Positions 13,092 through 20,122 of a stretch of 20,122 nucleotides of DNA are shown here, piece after piece. Origin of the DNA: Lachnospiraceae bacterium (lineage in GTDB: Bacteria > Bacillota > Clostridia > Lachnospirales > Lachnospiraceae); the NCBI GenBank assembly GCA_900769175.1, contig CAAGFP010000084.1, positions 1 to 20,122 on the forward strand, written 5' to 3'. The position numbers and the translations under genes are program-made. How positions within the stretch are numbered: the first letter of the stretch is position 1; every line of letters starts with the position of its first letter. A model generated the notes under the pieces. That model searched no databases. It was given only the letters and a program-made list of their open reading frames with translations, and was not told where the DNA came from.

Positions 13092-14714
13092 ATGGTAGAA
13101 AAACTTCTAGACTGGCTGAAAAGCCTTCCGGGCAAAGTTCTTGCCTGGTGGAATAAACTTTCAAAAAATCAGAAAACAGGAACCATATTTGCCGCAGTGG
13201 GTATTGTTGTTGCTTTTGCAATTTTAATTACCCTGGTAACCAGAGTTCAATATACGCCTCTTGTAACCTGCGAGAACACAAAACAGGCTTCTCAGGTGAA
13301 AGAACTATTGGATTCGAATGATATCAAATATCGTGTATCGGACAGTGGCCTTGTTTTCGAAGTAAATAAGAAACAGCTTTCCACGGCCAATCTGCTTCTG
13401 GGTTCAAACAGTATCCTTTCAGACAGCTATTCTTCACTCGACAGTGTTGTCAATGCAGGTCTTTCCACAACAGAGTCGGATAAAGAAAAACTGTTTATTG
13501 CATACAAGGAAAATCAGCTTGAAACCGATATCAAGAGTATGAGCTTTGTCGAAAGCGCAAGTGTTCAGCTCAATATTCCCGAAAATGATGGTACGCTGAT
13601 TGCTTCCAAGCAGGAAGCATCTGCCATGGTCATGCTGAAATTAAACGGACCGTGTACACCCGAGAATGCAGCAACTATTGCAAATGCCGTTAAAACTGCA
13701 GTTGGAAATGAAACAACGGAAAATGTTGTGATTTTTGATACTGACGGAAACTTACTTTATTCCGGCGGAAATGAGATGTCCGTGGCAGGATTTGCTTCCA
13801 GCCAGTTGTCTTTAAAGCAGGAAGCAGAAGCAATTGTGAAAAACGAAGTCCGGAATCTTTTGCTTGGAACAAATGAATTTGATTTAATTGAAGTTGCAAC
13901 CAATTTGGAACTTGATTTCTCGAATACGGAACAGGAAACAACGATATACACGCCTGCTGACGGTCAGAATCAGGGTGTATTATCGCATGAGAGCAACTAC
14001 GACGCAGAAACCCAGGGTGGCGTCGGCCTTACTCCCGGAACGGACAGTAACACGGAGAATAACGGTACATATGTATATCAGAACGGGGACGGTACCTCCA
14101 GTACAGTTTCCCAGAATGAAAGAGATTATCTGCCGAATAAGGATGTGACGATTAAACAAATTCCTGCCGGCACGATTGTATATGACCAGTCCTCAATTGC
14201 GGTAACGGCAATCCGTTACAATGTTATCAAACAGGAAGATGCCAAAAAGCAGGGGTTGTTGGATGATATGACCTGGGATGAGTTTAAACTTGCAAACCAG
14301 GGAAGAACCAAACTGGAAGTGGATGAAGATTTACGAAGTGCGATTGCGCATGCCAGTGGGATCAGTGCCGAGCGAATCACGCTTGTTGCTTACGAAGAAC
14401 CCTTCTTTGTTGACAAAGAAAAGATTAAATTTGATTTTACCGGCTTCCTTCAGATTGCGTTGATCGCAGTGATTTTACTTCTTCTTGCAATCATTGTATT
14501 AAGAAGCTTTGGTAAAGATAAAAAGGCAGTTGAAGAAGAGCCCGAAGAACTTTCTGTCGAAGGACTTCTTCAAACCATTCCTGTTGATACAGTCGAAGAT
14601 ATTGAATTGGAAACGAAGTCTGAAACCAGAAAGATGATTGATAAATTTGTGGATGAGAATCCCGAAGCAGTAGCGAATCTGTTGCGCAACTGGTTAAACG
14701 AAGACTGGGGGTAA
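13092..14714 (+). CDS. fliF: Flagellar MS-ring protein FliF
   Basis: FliF forms the MS ring in the cytoplasmic membrane, the foundation of the basal body and housing of the export gate. Seen: a first membrane helix at 31-50, the periplasmic-side ring-building domains (about 55-270, with the YscJ/FliF-type stretch beginning VQYTPLVTC), a low-complexity Gly/Asn/Thr linker (about 285-345), a third ring-building segment (about 345-440), a second membrane helix at 451-471, and a cytoplasmic tail whose last 30 residues (ETRKMIDKFVDENPEAVANL, then LRNW) are the FliG-binding helices. Length 540 is typical. ATG follows AAGAGGA. fliG starts 6 bases after the stop. Confidence 0.97.
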   Translation: MVEKLLDWLKSLPGKVLAWWNKLSKNQKTGTIFAAVGIVVAFAILITLVTRVQYTPLVTCENTKQASQVKELLDSNDIKYRVSDSGLVFEVNKKQLSTANLLLGSNSILSDSYSSLDSVVNAGLSTTESDKEKLFIAYKENQLETDIKSMSFVESASVQLNIPENDGTLIASKQEASAMVMLKLNGPCTPENAATIANAVKTAVGNETTENVVIFDTDGNLLYSGGNEMSVAGFASSQLSLKQEAEAIVKNEVRNLLLGTNEFDLIEVATNLELDFSNTEQETTIYTPADGQNQGVLSHESNYDAETQGGVGLTPGTDSNTENNGTYVYQNGDGTSSTVSQNERDYLPNKDVTIKQIPAGTIVYDQSSIAVTAIRYNVIKQEDAKKQGLLDDMTWDEFKLANQGRTKLEVDEDLRSAIAHASGISAERITLVAYEEPFFVDKEKIKFDFTGFLQIALIAVILLLLAIIVLRSFGKDKKAVEEEPEELSVEGLLQTIPVDTVEDIELETKSETRKMIDKFVDENPEAVANLLRNWLNEDWG

Positions 14715-14720
14715 ATATTC

Positions 14721-15731
14721 GTGGCACGTGAAGATAAGATTACAGGGTTACAAAAAGCAGCTGTGCTGTTAATTGCCTTAGGACCGGAAAGATCTGCATC
14801 CGTGTTTAAACATTTAAAAGAAGAAGAAATTGAAGAACTTACACTTGAGATTGCCAATACCAGAAGTATTACGCCTCAGGTGAAGGATAATGTAATCAAT
14901 GAATTCTATGAAATTTGTCTTGCGCAGCAATATATTGCGGAAGGTGGTATCGGTTATGCAAGAGAACTTCTTGAAAAGGCGCTCGGAACGGAAAAAGCAT
15001 CCGATGTTATTAATCGTCTGACTGCTTCCATACAGGTAAAACCTTTCGAATTCGTCCGGAAAACGGATGCATCCCAATTATTATCGTTTATTCAGGACGA
15101 GCATCCGCAGACCATTGCGCTTATTTTATCCTATTTAGGACCTCAGCAGTGTGCGATGATTCTTTCGGCACTGCCTCCCGAACGGCAGGCTGATGTTGCC
15201 AAGAGAATTGCAACCATGGACCGTACAAGTCCGGATGTTATCAAGGAGGTTGAAAAGATTCTCGAATCGAAACTTGCAAACCTTGTCAATCAGGATTACA
15301 CCATTATCGGTGGTGTAGACCATGTAGTTGAAATTCTCAATACGGTTGACCGCGGTACTGAGAAACACATTATGGAAACACTTGAAATTGAAGATCCCGA
15401 ACTCGCAGATGAAATCCGTAAGAAAATGTTTGTATTCGAAGATATCCTGCTGCTTGATGACCGTGCGATTCAAAGAGTGCTTCGTGATGTGGATAATAAT
15501 GACCTTGCAATTGCACTTAAAGGTTCGAATGAAGAAGTACAGAATGCAATCTTTAACAACATGTCCAAGCGTCTTGCCGTTATGATTAAGGAGGATATGG
15601 ACTTCATGGGACCTGTCCGTATGAAAGACGTTGAAGAAGCGCAGCAAAAGATTGTTAATATCATACGTAAACTTGAAGATTCCGGTGAAATCGTAATTTC
15701 CAGAGGCGGAGGTGACGAAGTCATTGTCTAG
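14721..15731 (+). CDS. fliG: Flagellar motor switch protein FliG (GTG start)
   Basis: FliG is the rotor protein that contacts MotA and sets torque and rotation direction. Seen: the N-terminal domain that binds FliF (LQKAAVLLIALGPERSA), the middle-domain EHPQ motif at 127-130 that contacts FliM, and a C-terminal domain with the charged torque helix region LLLDDRAIQRVLRDVDNNDL plus the MSKRLAVMIKEDM segment. Length 336 is normal. It begins with GTG at 14721, preceded by GGGGGT in the fliF 3' end. Its 3' end overlaps the likely fliH start by 8 bases, so the two are translationally coupled. Confidence 0.97.
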   Translation: MAREDKITGLQKAAVLLIALGPERSASVFKHLKEEEIEELTLEIANTRSITPQVKDNVINEFYEICLAQQYIAEGGIGYARELLEKALGTEKASDVINRLTASIQVKPFEFVRKTDASQLLSFIQDEHPQTIALILSYLGPQQCAMILSALPPERQADVAKRIATMDRTSPDVIKEVEKILESKLANLVNQDYTIIGGVDHVVEILNTVDRGTEKHIMETLEIEDPELADEIRKKMFVFEDILLLDDRAIQRVLRDVDNNDLAIALKGSNEEVQNAIFNNMSKRLAVMIKEDMDFMGPVRMKDVEEAQQKIVNIIRKLEDSGEIVISRGGGDEVIV

Positions 15732-16581
15732 TATTTTGAAATCTTCGATTGTTAAAAATAAAGACATCCGAATTATAAACGGGGAAGATATTGTAGCAAA
15801 GAAGCTTGAGAGTCTTGCGCAGGAAGTCAGAAAAGAAGAAAACGAAGAGTTTACAGATTCCTTCATTGGCGGAATCAAGGCAACAAATGTGGCTGAACTG
15901 ATTCAGGATGAAGAGCCGTCTCGGGAAGAAGCCTTGTTCGAAGCGACTGACCATGGTGAGAGTAAAATGGACTTACAGGCAGTCAATCAGGCGGCAAGCG
16001 ATGTTTTGCAAAAAGCGAATGAAGAAGCGAATTCCATTCTTGAGAAGGCCCGGCTTGAGGCGGAAACAATCAGGCAGAATGCCTTTGAGCAGGCAAAAGA
16101 AGACGGTTACCGCCAGGGAATGGAACTTGGTCAGGCAAAAATTCGTGAAGAAGAAGCGAAATATAAAGAACTTGAAGAGAAGCTTTCGGCTGAATATCAG
16201 TCGAAAATAGAAGAATTGGAACCCCGACTGGTGGATGCCATTACGGATGTCTATGAATATCTGTTTAAGGTAGAATTATCGGACAATAAAGAGATTGTGG
16301 TGCATCTGATTAATTCGGCGCTGTCAGGTCTTGTCGGAAATGTGAACCGGTTTCGTGTTTTCGTTTCAAGAGATGATTTCGCTTATATCAGCATGCAGAA
16401 GAAAACCATTCTTTCCGGTACCGGTGTGGCGGCGGAGCAAATCGAATTTGTTGAAGATTCTACACTGAATAAAGGAAATTGCATGATTGAAACGGACAAC
16501 GGAATCTATGACTGTTCGGTTCAGACTCAACTGGGGAATTTAAAGAAAGATTTAATCTTACTGTCTTACAGTAACGAGTAG
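15724..16581 (+). CDS. fliH: Flagellar export ATPase regulator FliH (TTG start likely)
   Basis: FliH is the peripheral stalk-like partner and negative regulator of the FliI ATPase; it tethers FliI to the C ring. Seen: an N-terminal SSILKSSIV segment like the LIKS start common in clostridial FliH, a long Glu/Ala/Lys-rich coiled coil (about 80-170) resembling the ATP-synthase b subunit, and a C-terminal globular domain ending near IYDCSVQTQLGNLKKDLILL. Predicted length 285. I prefer TTG at 15724, with GGAGGTGA at 15708-15715 as SD. GTG at 15712 is in frame but overlaps that SD, so it is less likely. It overlaps fliG by 8 bases, and fliI begins 12 bases downstream. Confidence 0.88.
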   Translation: MSSILKSSIVKNKDIRIINGEDIVAKKLESLAQEVRKEENEEFTDSFIGGIKATNVAELIQDEEPSREEALFEATDHGESKMDLQAVNQAASDVLQKANEEANSILEKARLEAETIRQNAFEQAKEDGYRQGMELGQAKIREEEAKYKELEEKLSAEYQSKIEELEPRLVDAITDVYEYLFKVELSDNKEIVVHLINSALSGLVGNVNRFRVFVSRDDFAYISMQKKTILSGTGVAAEQIEFVEDSTLNKGNCMIETDNGIYDCSVQTQLGNLKKDLILLSYSNE

Positions 16582-16593
16582 GGGTTATTAGTT

Positions 16594-17889
16594 TTGCACA
16601 AATACGATAGCTGTAAAAGAAAAACATATTATAAAAAGCTGGGTAAGGTTTTAAATGTTGTCGGATTAACCGTTGAATCCGCTGGCCCGGATGCGACCCT
16701 TGGGGATACCTGTTATATTTATACGGATTCCGAGAAAAAGAAATACATTACCGCTGAAGTGGTGGGATTCCGTGACAACAAGACCTTATTGATGCCATAT
16801 GAAGAAATAAACGGAATCGGCTTGGGATGCCTGGTTGAAAATTTAGGAACTCCGTTATCTGTACAGGTAGGCCCCTTCCTTTTGGGAGAGGTTTTGGATG
16901 GCCTTGGGAGAGCATTAAACGGAAAAACTTTTTCAACAGGCATTTCTTATAATGTGGAAGCGCAACCGCCTGACCCGATGAAGCGTAAAATCATCGATGA
17001 GGTGCTTCCTCTCGGAGTTAAGGTTGTAGATGGCTTGATTACGGTAGGAAAAGGGCAAAGAATCGGAATCTTTGCAGGCTCCGGTGTCGGTAAATCGACC
17101 CTTATGGGTATGTTTGCGCGAAACACGAAGGCAGATATTAACGTGATTGCCCTGATTGGGGAACGTGGCAGGGAGGTCCGTGAATTTATTGAAAATGACC
17201 TTGGACCGGAAGGCATGAAACGTTCCGTTGTTGTCGTGGCAACTTCCGATAAACCGGCTTTGGAACGAAAAAAAGCAGCACAGACCGCAACCGCAATTGC
17301 GGAATATTTCCGTGACAGAGGAAAAGATGTGCTTCTTATGATGGATTCTCTGACACGTTTTTCCATGGCGCAGCGTGAGATTGGGCTGGCAAGCGGCGAA
17401 CCACCGGTTACCAGAGGCTATCCGCCCAGCGTGTATGCGGAAATGCCGAAACTCTTAGAACGTGCCGGAAGGGCGGAAAAAGGTTCCATTACCGGGCTTT
17501 ATACCGTACTGGTGGACGGCGATGATTTCAACGAACCGATTACGGATACCGCAAGAAGTATTTTAGACGGACATATCATGTTAAACCGTAAACTTGCACA
17601 CAAGAATCATTATCCGGCTGTTGATGTTCTCCAGTCCATTTCCAGATGTATGAGTGCAATTACATCAAAGGAACAAAAGCAAATTGCAGGCCGTGTGAAA
17701 AACATCATGGCTACCTATACGGAGGCAGAGGACTTAATTAATATCGGTGCTTACAAAAGAGGCAGTAATCTCTCCATTGATGAAGCGATTTCTTATATCG
17801 ATAAAGTCAACCGCTTTTTACTTCAGGAACGGGATGAGAAATTTACTTTTGAAGAAACGCTAAATATTATGAAATCCATTTTTGATTAA
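16594..17889 (+). CDS. fliI: Flagellum-specific export ATPase FliI (TTG start)
   Basis: FliI hydrolyses ATP to help deliver rod, hook and filament subunits to the type III export gate. Seen: a beta-barrel N-terminal domain, Walker A GSGVGKST at 162-169, the GERGREVREF segment with the catalytic Glu (near 190), Walker B within DVLLMMDSLTRFSMAQREIG, and the family stretch GEPPVTRGYPPSVYAEMPKL. Length 431 matches the F1-beta-like family. No in-frame ATG exists at a suitable place; the TTG at 16594 has GTAGGGG at 16578-16584, 9 bases upstream. The gene order FliH-FliI-FliJ is the standard ATPase complex. Confidence 0.96.
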   Translation: MHKYDSCKRKTYYKKLGKVLNVVGLTVESAGPDATLGDTCYIYTDSEKKKYITAEVVGFRDNKTLLMPYEEINGIGLGCLVENLGTPLSVQVGPFLLGEVLDGLGRALNGKTFSTGISYNVEAQPPDPMKRKIIDEVLPLGVKVVDGLITVGKGQRIGIFAGSGVGKSTLMGMFARNTKADINVIALIGERGREVREFIENDLGPEGMKRSVVVVATSDKPALERKKAAQTATAIAEYFRDRGKDVLLMMDSLTRFSMAQREIGLASGEPPVTRGYPPSVYAEMPKLLERAGRAEKGSITGLYTVLVDGDDFNEPITDTARSILDGHIMLNRKLAHKNHYPAVDVLQSISRCMSAITSKEQKQIAGRVKNIMATYTEAEDLINIGAYKRGSNLSIDEAISYIDKVNRFLLQERDEKFTFEETLNIMKSIFD

Positions 17890-17909
17890 TTTCGAAAGGA
17901 GCGGTTGAT

Positions 17910-18368
17910 ATGGCAGTTTTCCGGTATAAAATGCAGGGAATTCTCAATATCCGGGAAAAACTCGAAAGCCAGGCAAAACAGGCATTTGCAGAAGCGGCAA
18001 TGGCTCTTTCGAAGGAAGAAGAGATTCTTGAGAATTTAAAGCAGAGGAAAACATTTTATCTGGAAGAAGGCGTCCGGCTAAGAAACAGTATTCTAGACCC
18101 GCAAAAACTGGCAGAAAATAAATTTGCGCTTGAACATATGGATGAACTGATAGAAAAGCAGATTCTTCAGGTCAATGTTGCAAATAAGAATTTAGAAGCG
18201 GCCAGATATAAAATGATGGAAGCGCGGACGGAAACCAGAATCTATGAGAAGTTAAAAGAGAAAGAATTCGAAGAATTTCTCACAGAGGAAGGCAAAAAAG
18301 AAAGTAAGGAAATCGACGAGCTAAACAGTTATCGAAGTGCCTTATCAAAGGACCGGAAGGGAATGTAA
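17910..18368 (+). CDS. fliJ: Flagellar export chaperone/stalk protein FliJ
   Basis: FliJ is a small coiled-coil protein that inserts into the FliI hexamer and contacts the FlhA gate. Seen: the family start MAVFRYKMQGILNIREKLES and an almost wholly helical, charged, two-stranded coiled-coil pattern through all 152 residues. Length fits the family (about 147). Sequence conservation in FliJ is low, so the call leans on the N-terminal pattern, size and position directly after fliI. ATG follows AAAGGAGC. The next gene starts 2 bases after the stop. Confidence 0.92.
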   Translation: MAVFRYKMQGILNIREKLESQAKQAFAEAAMALSKEEEILENLKQRKTFYLEEGVRLRNSILDPQKLAENKFALEHMDELIEKQILQVNVANKNLEAARYKMMEARTETRIYEKLKEKEFEEFLTEEGKKESKEIDELNSYRSALSKDRKGM

Positions 18369-18370
18369 CT

Positions 18371-19243
18371 ATGGCTATGACAGACGAAGAAAGACAGACA
18401 AAACTCGAACGTGATAAAATCAGAGCAGAAAAAAAGAAGCTTGAAGCAGAACAGAAAAAAAGAAATCAGGAAGCGAAAAAACGTGCCAGGGAGCTTTCCA
18501 GACAGGAAGCGGAGCTTGAGAATTCCGACAGTCCGGGAAGTGCCGTCGGCGTTGTTTTTGTTGCGCTTTTCCTTGTATTAATCTGGATTGGCATATTCTG
18601 TCTTTTGGTCAAACTGGATATCGGAGGGCTTGGCAGTAATGTGCTGGCTCCGGTAATCGGAGATATCCCGGTTGTGAAATACATTCTCCCCAAAGATGCA
18701 ATTACGGAAACGGATGATGTTGAAAGCTATTACGGATATTCTTCCTTAAAGGATGCAGTGGAACAGATTCAGAAGATGGAAAAACAGTTAGAAGCCTTAA
18801 CGGAAGAAAGAAATCAGAATCAGGAACAGATTAAAGCGTTATCGGAAGAGGTCGCCAGACTCAAAACCTTTGAAGCAAGTCAGGTGGACTTCCAGAGAGT
18901 GAAAAATGAATTTTATGAGCAGGTCGTTTATTCAGACAAAGGTCCGGGAGCGGAAGCCTTTCGCGCATACTATGAAAGTATGGATCCGGAAACGGCGCAG
19001 CTGATTTACCGCCAGATTGTAACCGAAGAAGAAGTAAGCAAGGAAATAAAAGAATATGCGTCTGCTTATTCGGAAATGAAGCCGAAAGAGGCAGCCAAGA
19101 TTTTTGAGGCAATGACAGATAATCTGAATCTTGCCGCCAAGATTCTCGGCGCCATGACGGCAGAGGAACGAGGTAAAATCCTTGGAGTGATGGATCCGGA
19201 GGTTGCGGCAAAAATCACGAAAATCATGGAGCCTACCGGTTAA
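18371..19243 (+). CDS. ylxF: YlxF/MotE-type membrane protein with MgtE-N-like domain
   Basis: Proteins at this place (YlxF in B. subtilis, MotE in alpha-proteobacteria) are bitopic membrane proteins of the flagellar system; MotE acts as a MotC chaperone, and the YlxF role is less clear. Seen: a very charged Lys/Glu N-terminus (1-50), one membrane helix at 57-82, a coiled coil at about 125-170, and a C-terminal domain (about 195-288) with repeated short helices such as MKPKEAAKIFEAM, AAKILGAMTAEERGKILGVM and PEVAAKITKIM, the pattern of MgtE N-terminal domains. Tandem ATGs occur at 18371 and 18377; AGGGA at 18358-18362 fits the first. It lies between fliJ and fliK exactly as in B. subtilis, and the stop codon overlaps a sigma-28-like -35 element. 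Confidence 0.82.
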   Translation: MAMTDEERQTKLERDKIRAEKKKLEAEQKKRNQEAKKRARELSRQEAELENSDSPGSAVGVVFVALFLVLIWIGIFCLLVKLDIGGLGSNVLAPVIGDIPVVKYILPKDAITETDDVESYYGYSSLKDAVEQIQKMEKQLEALTEERNQNQEQIKALSEEVARLKTFEASQVDFQRVKNEFYEQVVYSDKGPGAEAFRAYYESMDPETAQLIYRQIVTEEEVSKEIKEYASAYSEMKPKEAAKIFEAMTDNLNLAAKILGAMTAEERGKILGVMDPEVAAKITKIMEPTG

Positions 19244-19267
19244 GAAAACCGCTTTCACTGTCGATAA
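19241..19267 (+). promoter_or_regulatory. Sigma-28-like promoter before fliK
   Basis: TAAG (19241-19244), exactly 15 bases, and GTCGATAA (19260-19267), compared with the flagellar sigma-28 consensus TAAA-N15-GCCGATAA: 10 of 12 positions. It begins at the ylxF stop codon. A window this size may contain a few such matches by chance, so the position is the main support. Confidence 0.35.
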
Positions 19268-19268
19268 A

Positions 19269-19284
19269 GTATTTGTACAAATAC
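19269..19284 (+). repeat. Perfect 16-bp palindrome upstream of the fliK SD
   Basis: GTATTTGTACAAATAC reads the same on both strands. It ends 2 bases before the AAAGGAGG of fliK. It could be a protein-binding operator or, in RNA, a 6-bp hairpin with a GTAC loop beside the ribosome binding site. Confidence 0.7.
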
Positions 19285-19300
19285 AGAAAGGAGGATACAT

Positions 19301-20122
19301 ATGAACGGCGTATCGGTAAATGATTTACGCACTCCCTTATCGGATGTTTCGCCCGCGCCGAATGTTTCTTCTCAAAAAGGAACCGGTTTCAATGAAACCT
19401 TTCAGACTGCATCCCGTAAGATGAACGAGAAAGCATCGAACGAACAAACAGTAAAAAGGAAGGATGATTGGAAAGATTCCAAAGCAGATGCTTACAGACA
19501 AAGTGATAAAATGGCTTCTGTCAAAAAGGCAGGCAACGGCAGTAGGGACGAAATGCTTTCCGAAGAAGATATGGAGGCATTGAATCAGGCAGCGGAAGAT
19601 ATGATTACTGCAGTTTCTGAAATTACCGGAGCATCAAGAGAAGAAATTATTTCTGCAATGGAAGAGAATTCCCTGACGGTTGCAGACCTGTTTACAAAAG
19701 AAGGACTCGGCAGTCTTTTATCGGATTTAAAGAATCTGGAAGAACCGATTCTTCTGGTGACGGATCAGGAGATTTGCAAAGAACTCGGAGATTTGATGGA
19801 AGCCGGTCAGGATATTTTATCTCAATTAGCAGATGAAACGGAAAAACCCGTGGAAGTGATAAAAGAGAATCTTCAAACGATTCCGGTGACGGAAAACGGG
19901 TTACAGACCGACGAAGAAGTCTCAATTGCGAAACCGGGTGAAGAAGTAAGTGAACCGGTTGAAAAGATTGAAACAGGAGCAGAAATTTCGAAGGCGGATA
20001 TATCGGATCAGAAAGATTCGAATGAGTCGGATGCGTTTACAAACAATGCTTCCGGAAACGGAAATCAGCCGGCATTCTTATCGGATGAAAATGTTATTGA
20101 ACTCCCCTCAAACGGACGGGAT
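19301..20122 (+). CDS. fliK: Flagellar hook-length control protein FliK, 5' part (runs off window)
   Basis: Open reading frame from ATG at 19301 with a near-perfect AAAGGAGG at 19287-19294, still open at the window end (274 codons). FliK is a secreted molecular ruler that switches export from hook to filament subunits. The visible part is what FliK N-terminal regions look like: hydrophilic, low-complexity, rich in Glu, Asp, Ser, Asn and Lys, with a helical segment SEEDMEALNQAAEDMITAVS and a second around VADLFTKEGLGSLLSDLKNL. The diagnostic C-terminal hook-control domain would lie beyond the window. The call therefore rests on position after ylxF, composition and size. It is partial because of the window edge, not a broken gene. 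Confidence 0.8.
   Translation, partial: MNGVSVNDLRTPLSDVSPAPNVSSQKGTGFNETFQTASRKMNEKASNEQTVKRKDDWKDSKADAYRQSDKMASVKKAGNGSRDEMLSEEDMEALNQAAEDMITAVSEITGASREEIISAMEENSLTVADLFTKEGLGSLLSDLKNLEEPILLVTDQEICKELGDLMEAGQDILSQLADETEKPVEVIKENLQTIPVTENGLQTDEEVSIAKPGEEVSEPVEKIETGAEISKADISDQKDSNESDAFTNNASGNGNQPAFLSDENVIELPSNGRD

Noticed and set aside
15135..15878. Long antisense ORF (247 codons) across fliG and fliH
   Set aside because: It mirrors two confidently identified genes, lacks an RBS and family features, and is a codon-bias shadow.
1..20122. CRISPR arrays, insertion sequences, prophage or defence genes
   Set aside because: No spaced direct repeats, transposase, integrase or phage-like genes were found; the window reads as core chromosomal machinery.

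Overview
The window looks like a chromosomal segment of a Gram-positive, AT-rich bacterium of the Clostridia, most likely Lachnospiraceae or a close relative. The reasons are strong AGGAGG-type ribosome binding sites, the topA-codY-flgB gene order typical of Firmicutes, and Clostridia-type pilus genes. All recognisable genes are on the + strand. I see no tRNA, rRNA, CRISPR array, insertion sequence or prophage gene.

Region 1 (1-7682) is a type IV pilus locus. A prepilin peptidase (pilD) ends at 870. A separate promoter then serves a fused pilM-pilN gene, pilO, and four prepilin-like genes that match the GspI/PilV, GspK/PilX, GspH/FimT and GspJ/PilW classes, so the locus encodes the assembly platform plus a full set of minor (priming) pilins. 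Two tandem hairpins separate pilO from the pilin genes, and a strong intrinsic terminator closes the unit. The major pilin and the PilB/PilT/PilC motor parts are not in the window and may lie upstream.

Region 2 (7683-8513) holds one unrecognised 85-residue membrane protein gene with its own extended -10 promoter. It is followed by a 422-base gene-free leader in front of topA that contains a promoter, a 16-bp-stem terminator, a small GC-rich foldable element, a CodY-box-like sequence and a second promoter.

Region 3 (8514-11300) is topA (DNA topoisomerase I) and codY (GTP/branched-chain amino acid responsive global regulator), 30 bases apart and probably co-transcribed. In Firmicutes, codY commonly sits just before the flagellar operon.

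Region 4 (11301-11766) is a 466-base gene-free stretch with two intrinsic terminators, a short promoter-to-terminator unit carrying a CsrA-site-like hairpin, a run of small hairpins, and the flagellar operon promoter.

Region 5 (11767-20122) is the start of a flagellar basal body/export operon: flgB, flgC, fliE, fliF, fliG, fliH, fliI, fliJ, a ylxF/motE-type gene, and the 5' part of fliK, which runs off the window. These encode the proximal rod, MS ring, C-ring rotor protein, export ATPase complex and hook-length control.

The coding content is mostly well-known machinery. The most interesting points are the PilM-PilN fusion with weakened nucleotide-binding motifs, the outsized GspK-like pilin, a CodY whose usual isoleucine-contact residues appear replaced, and above all the uncharacterised RNA-like architecture in the topA and flgB leaders. 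I found no clear undescribed multi-gene system.
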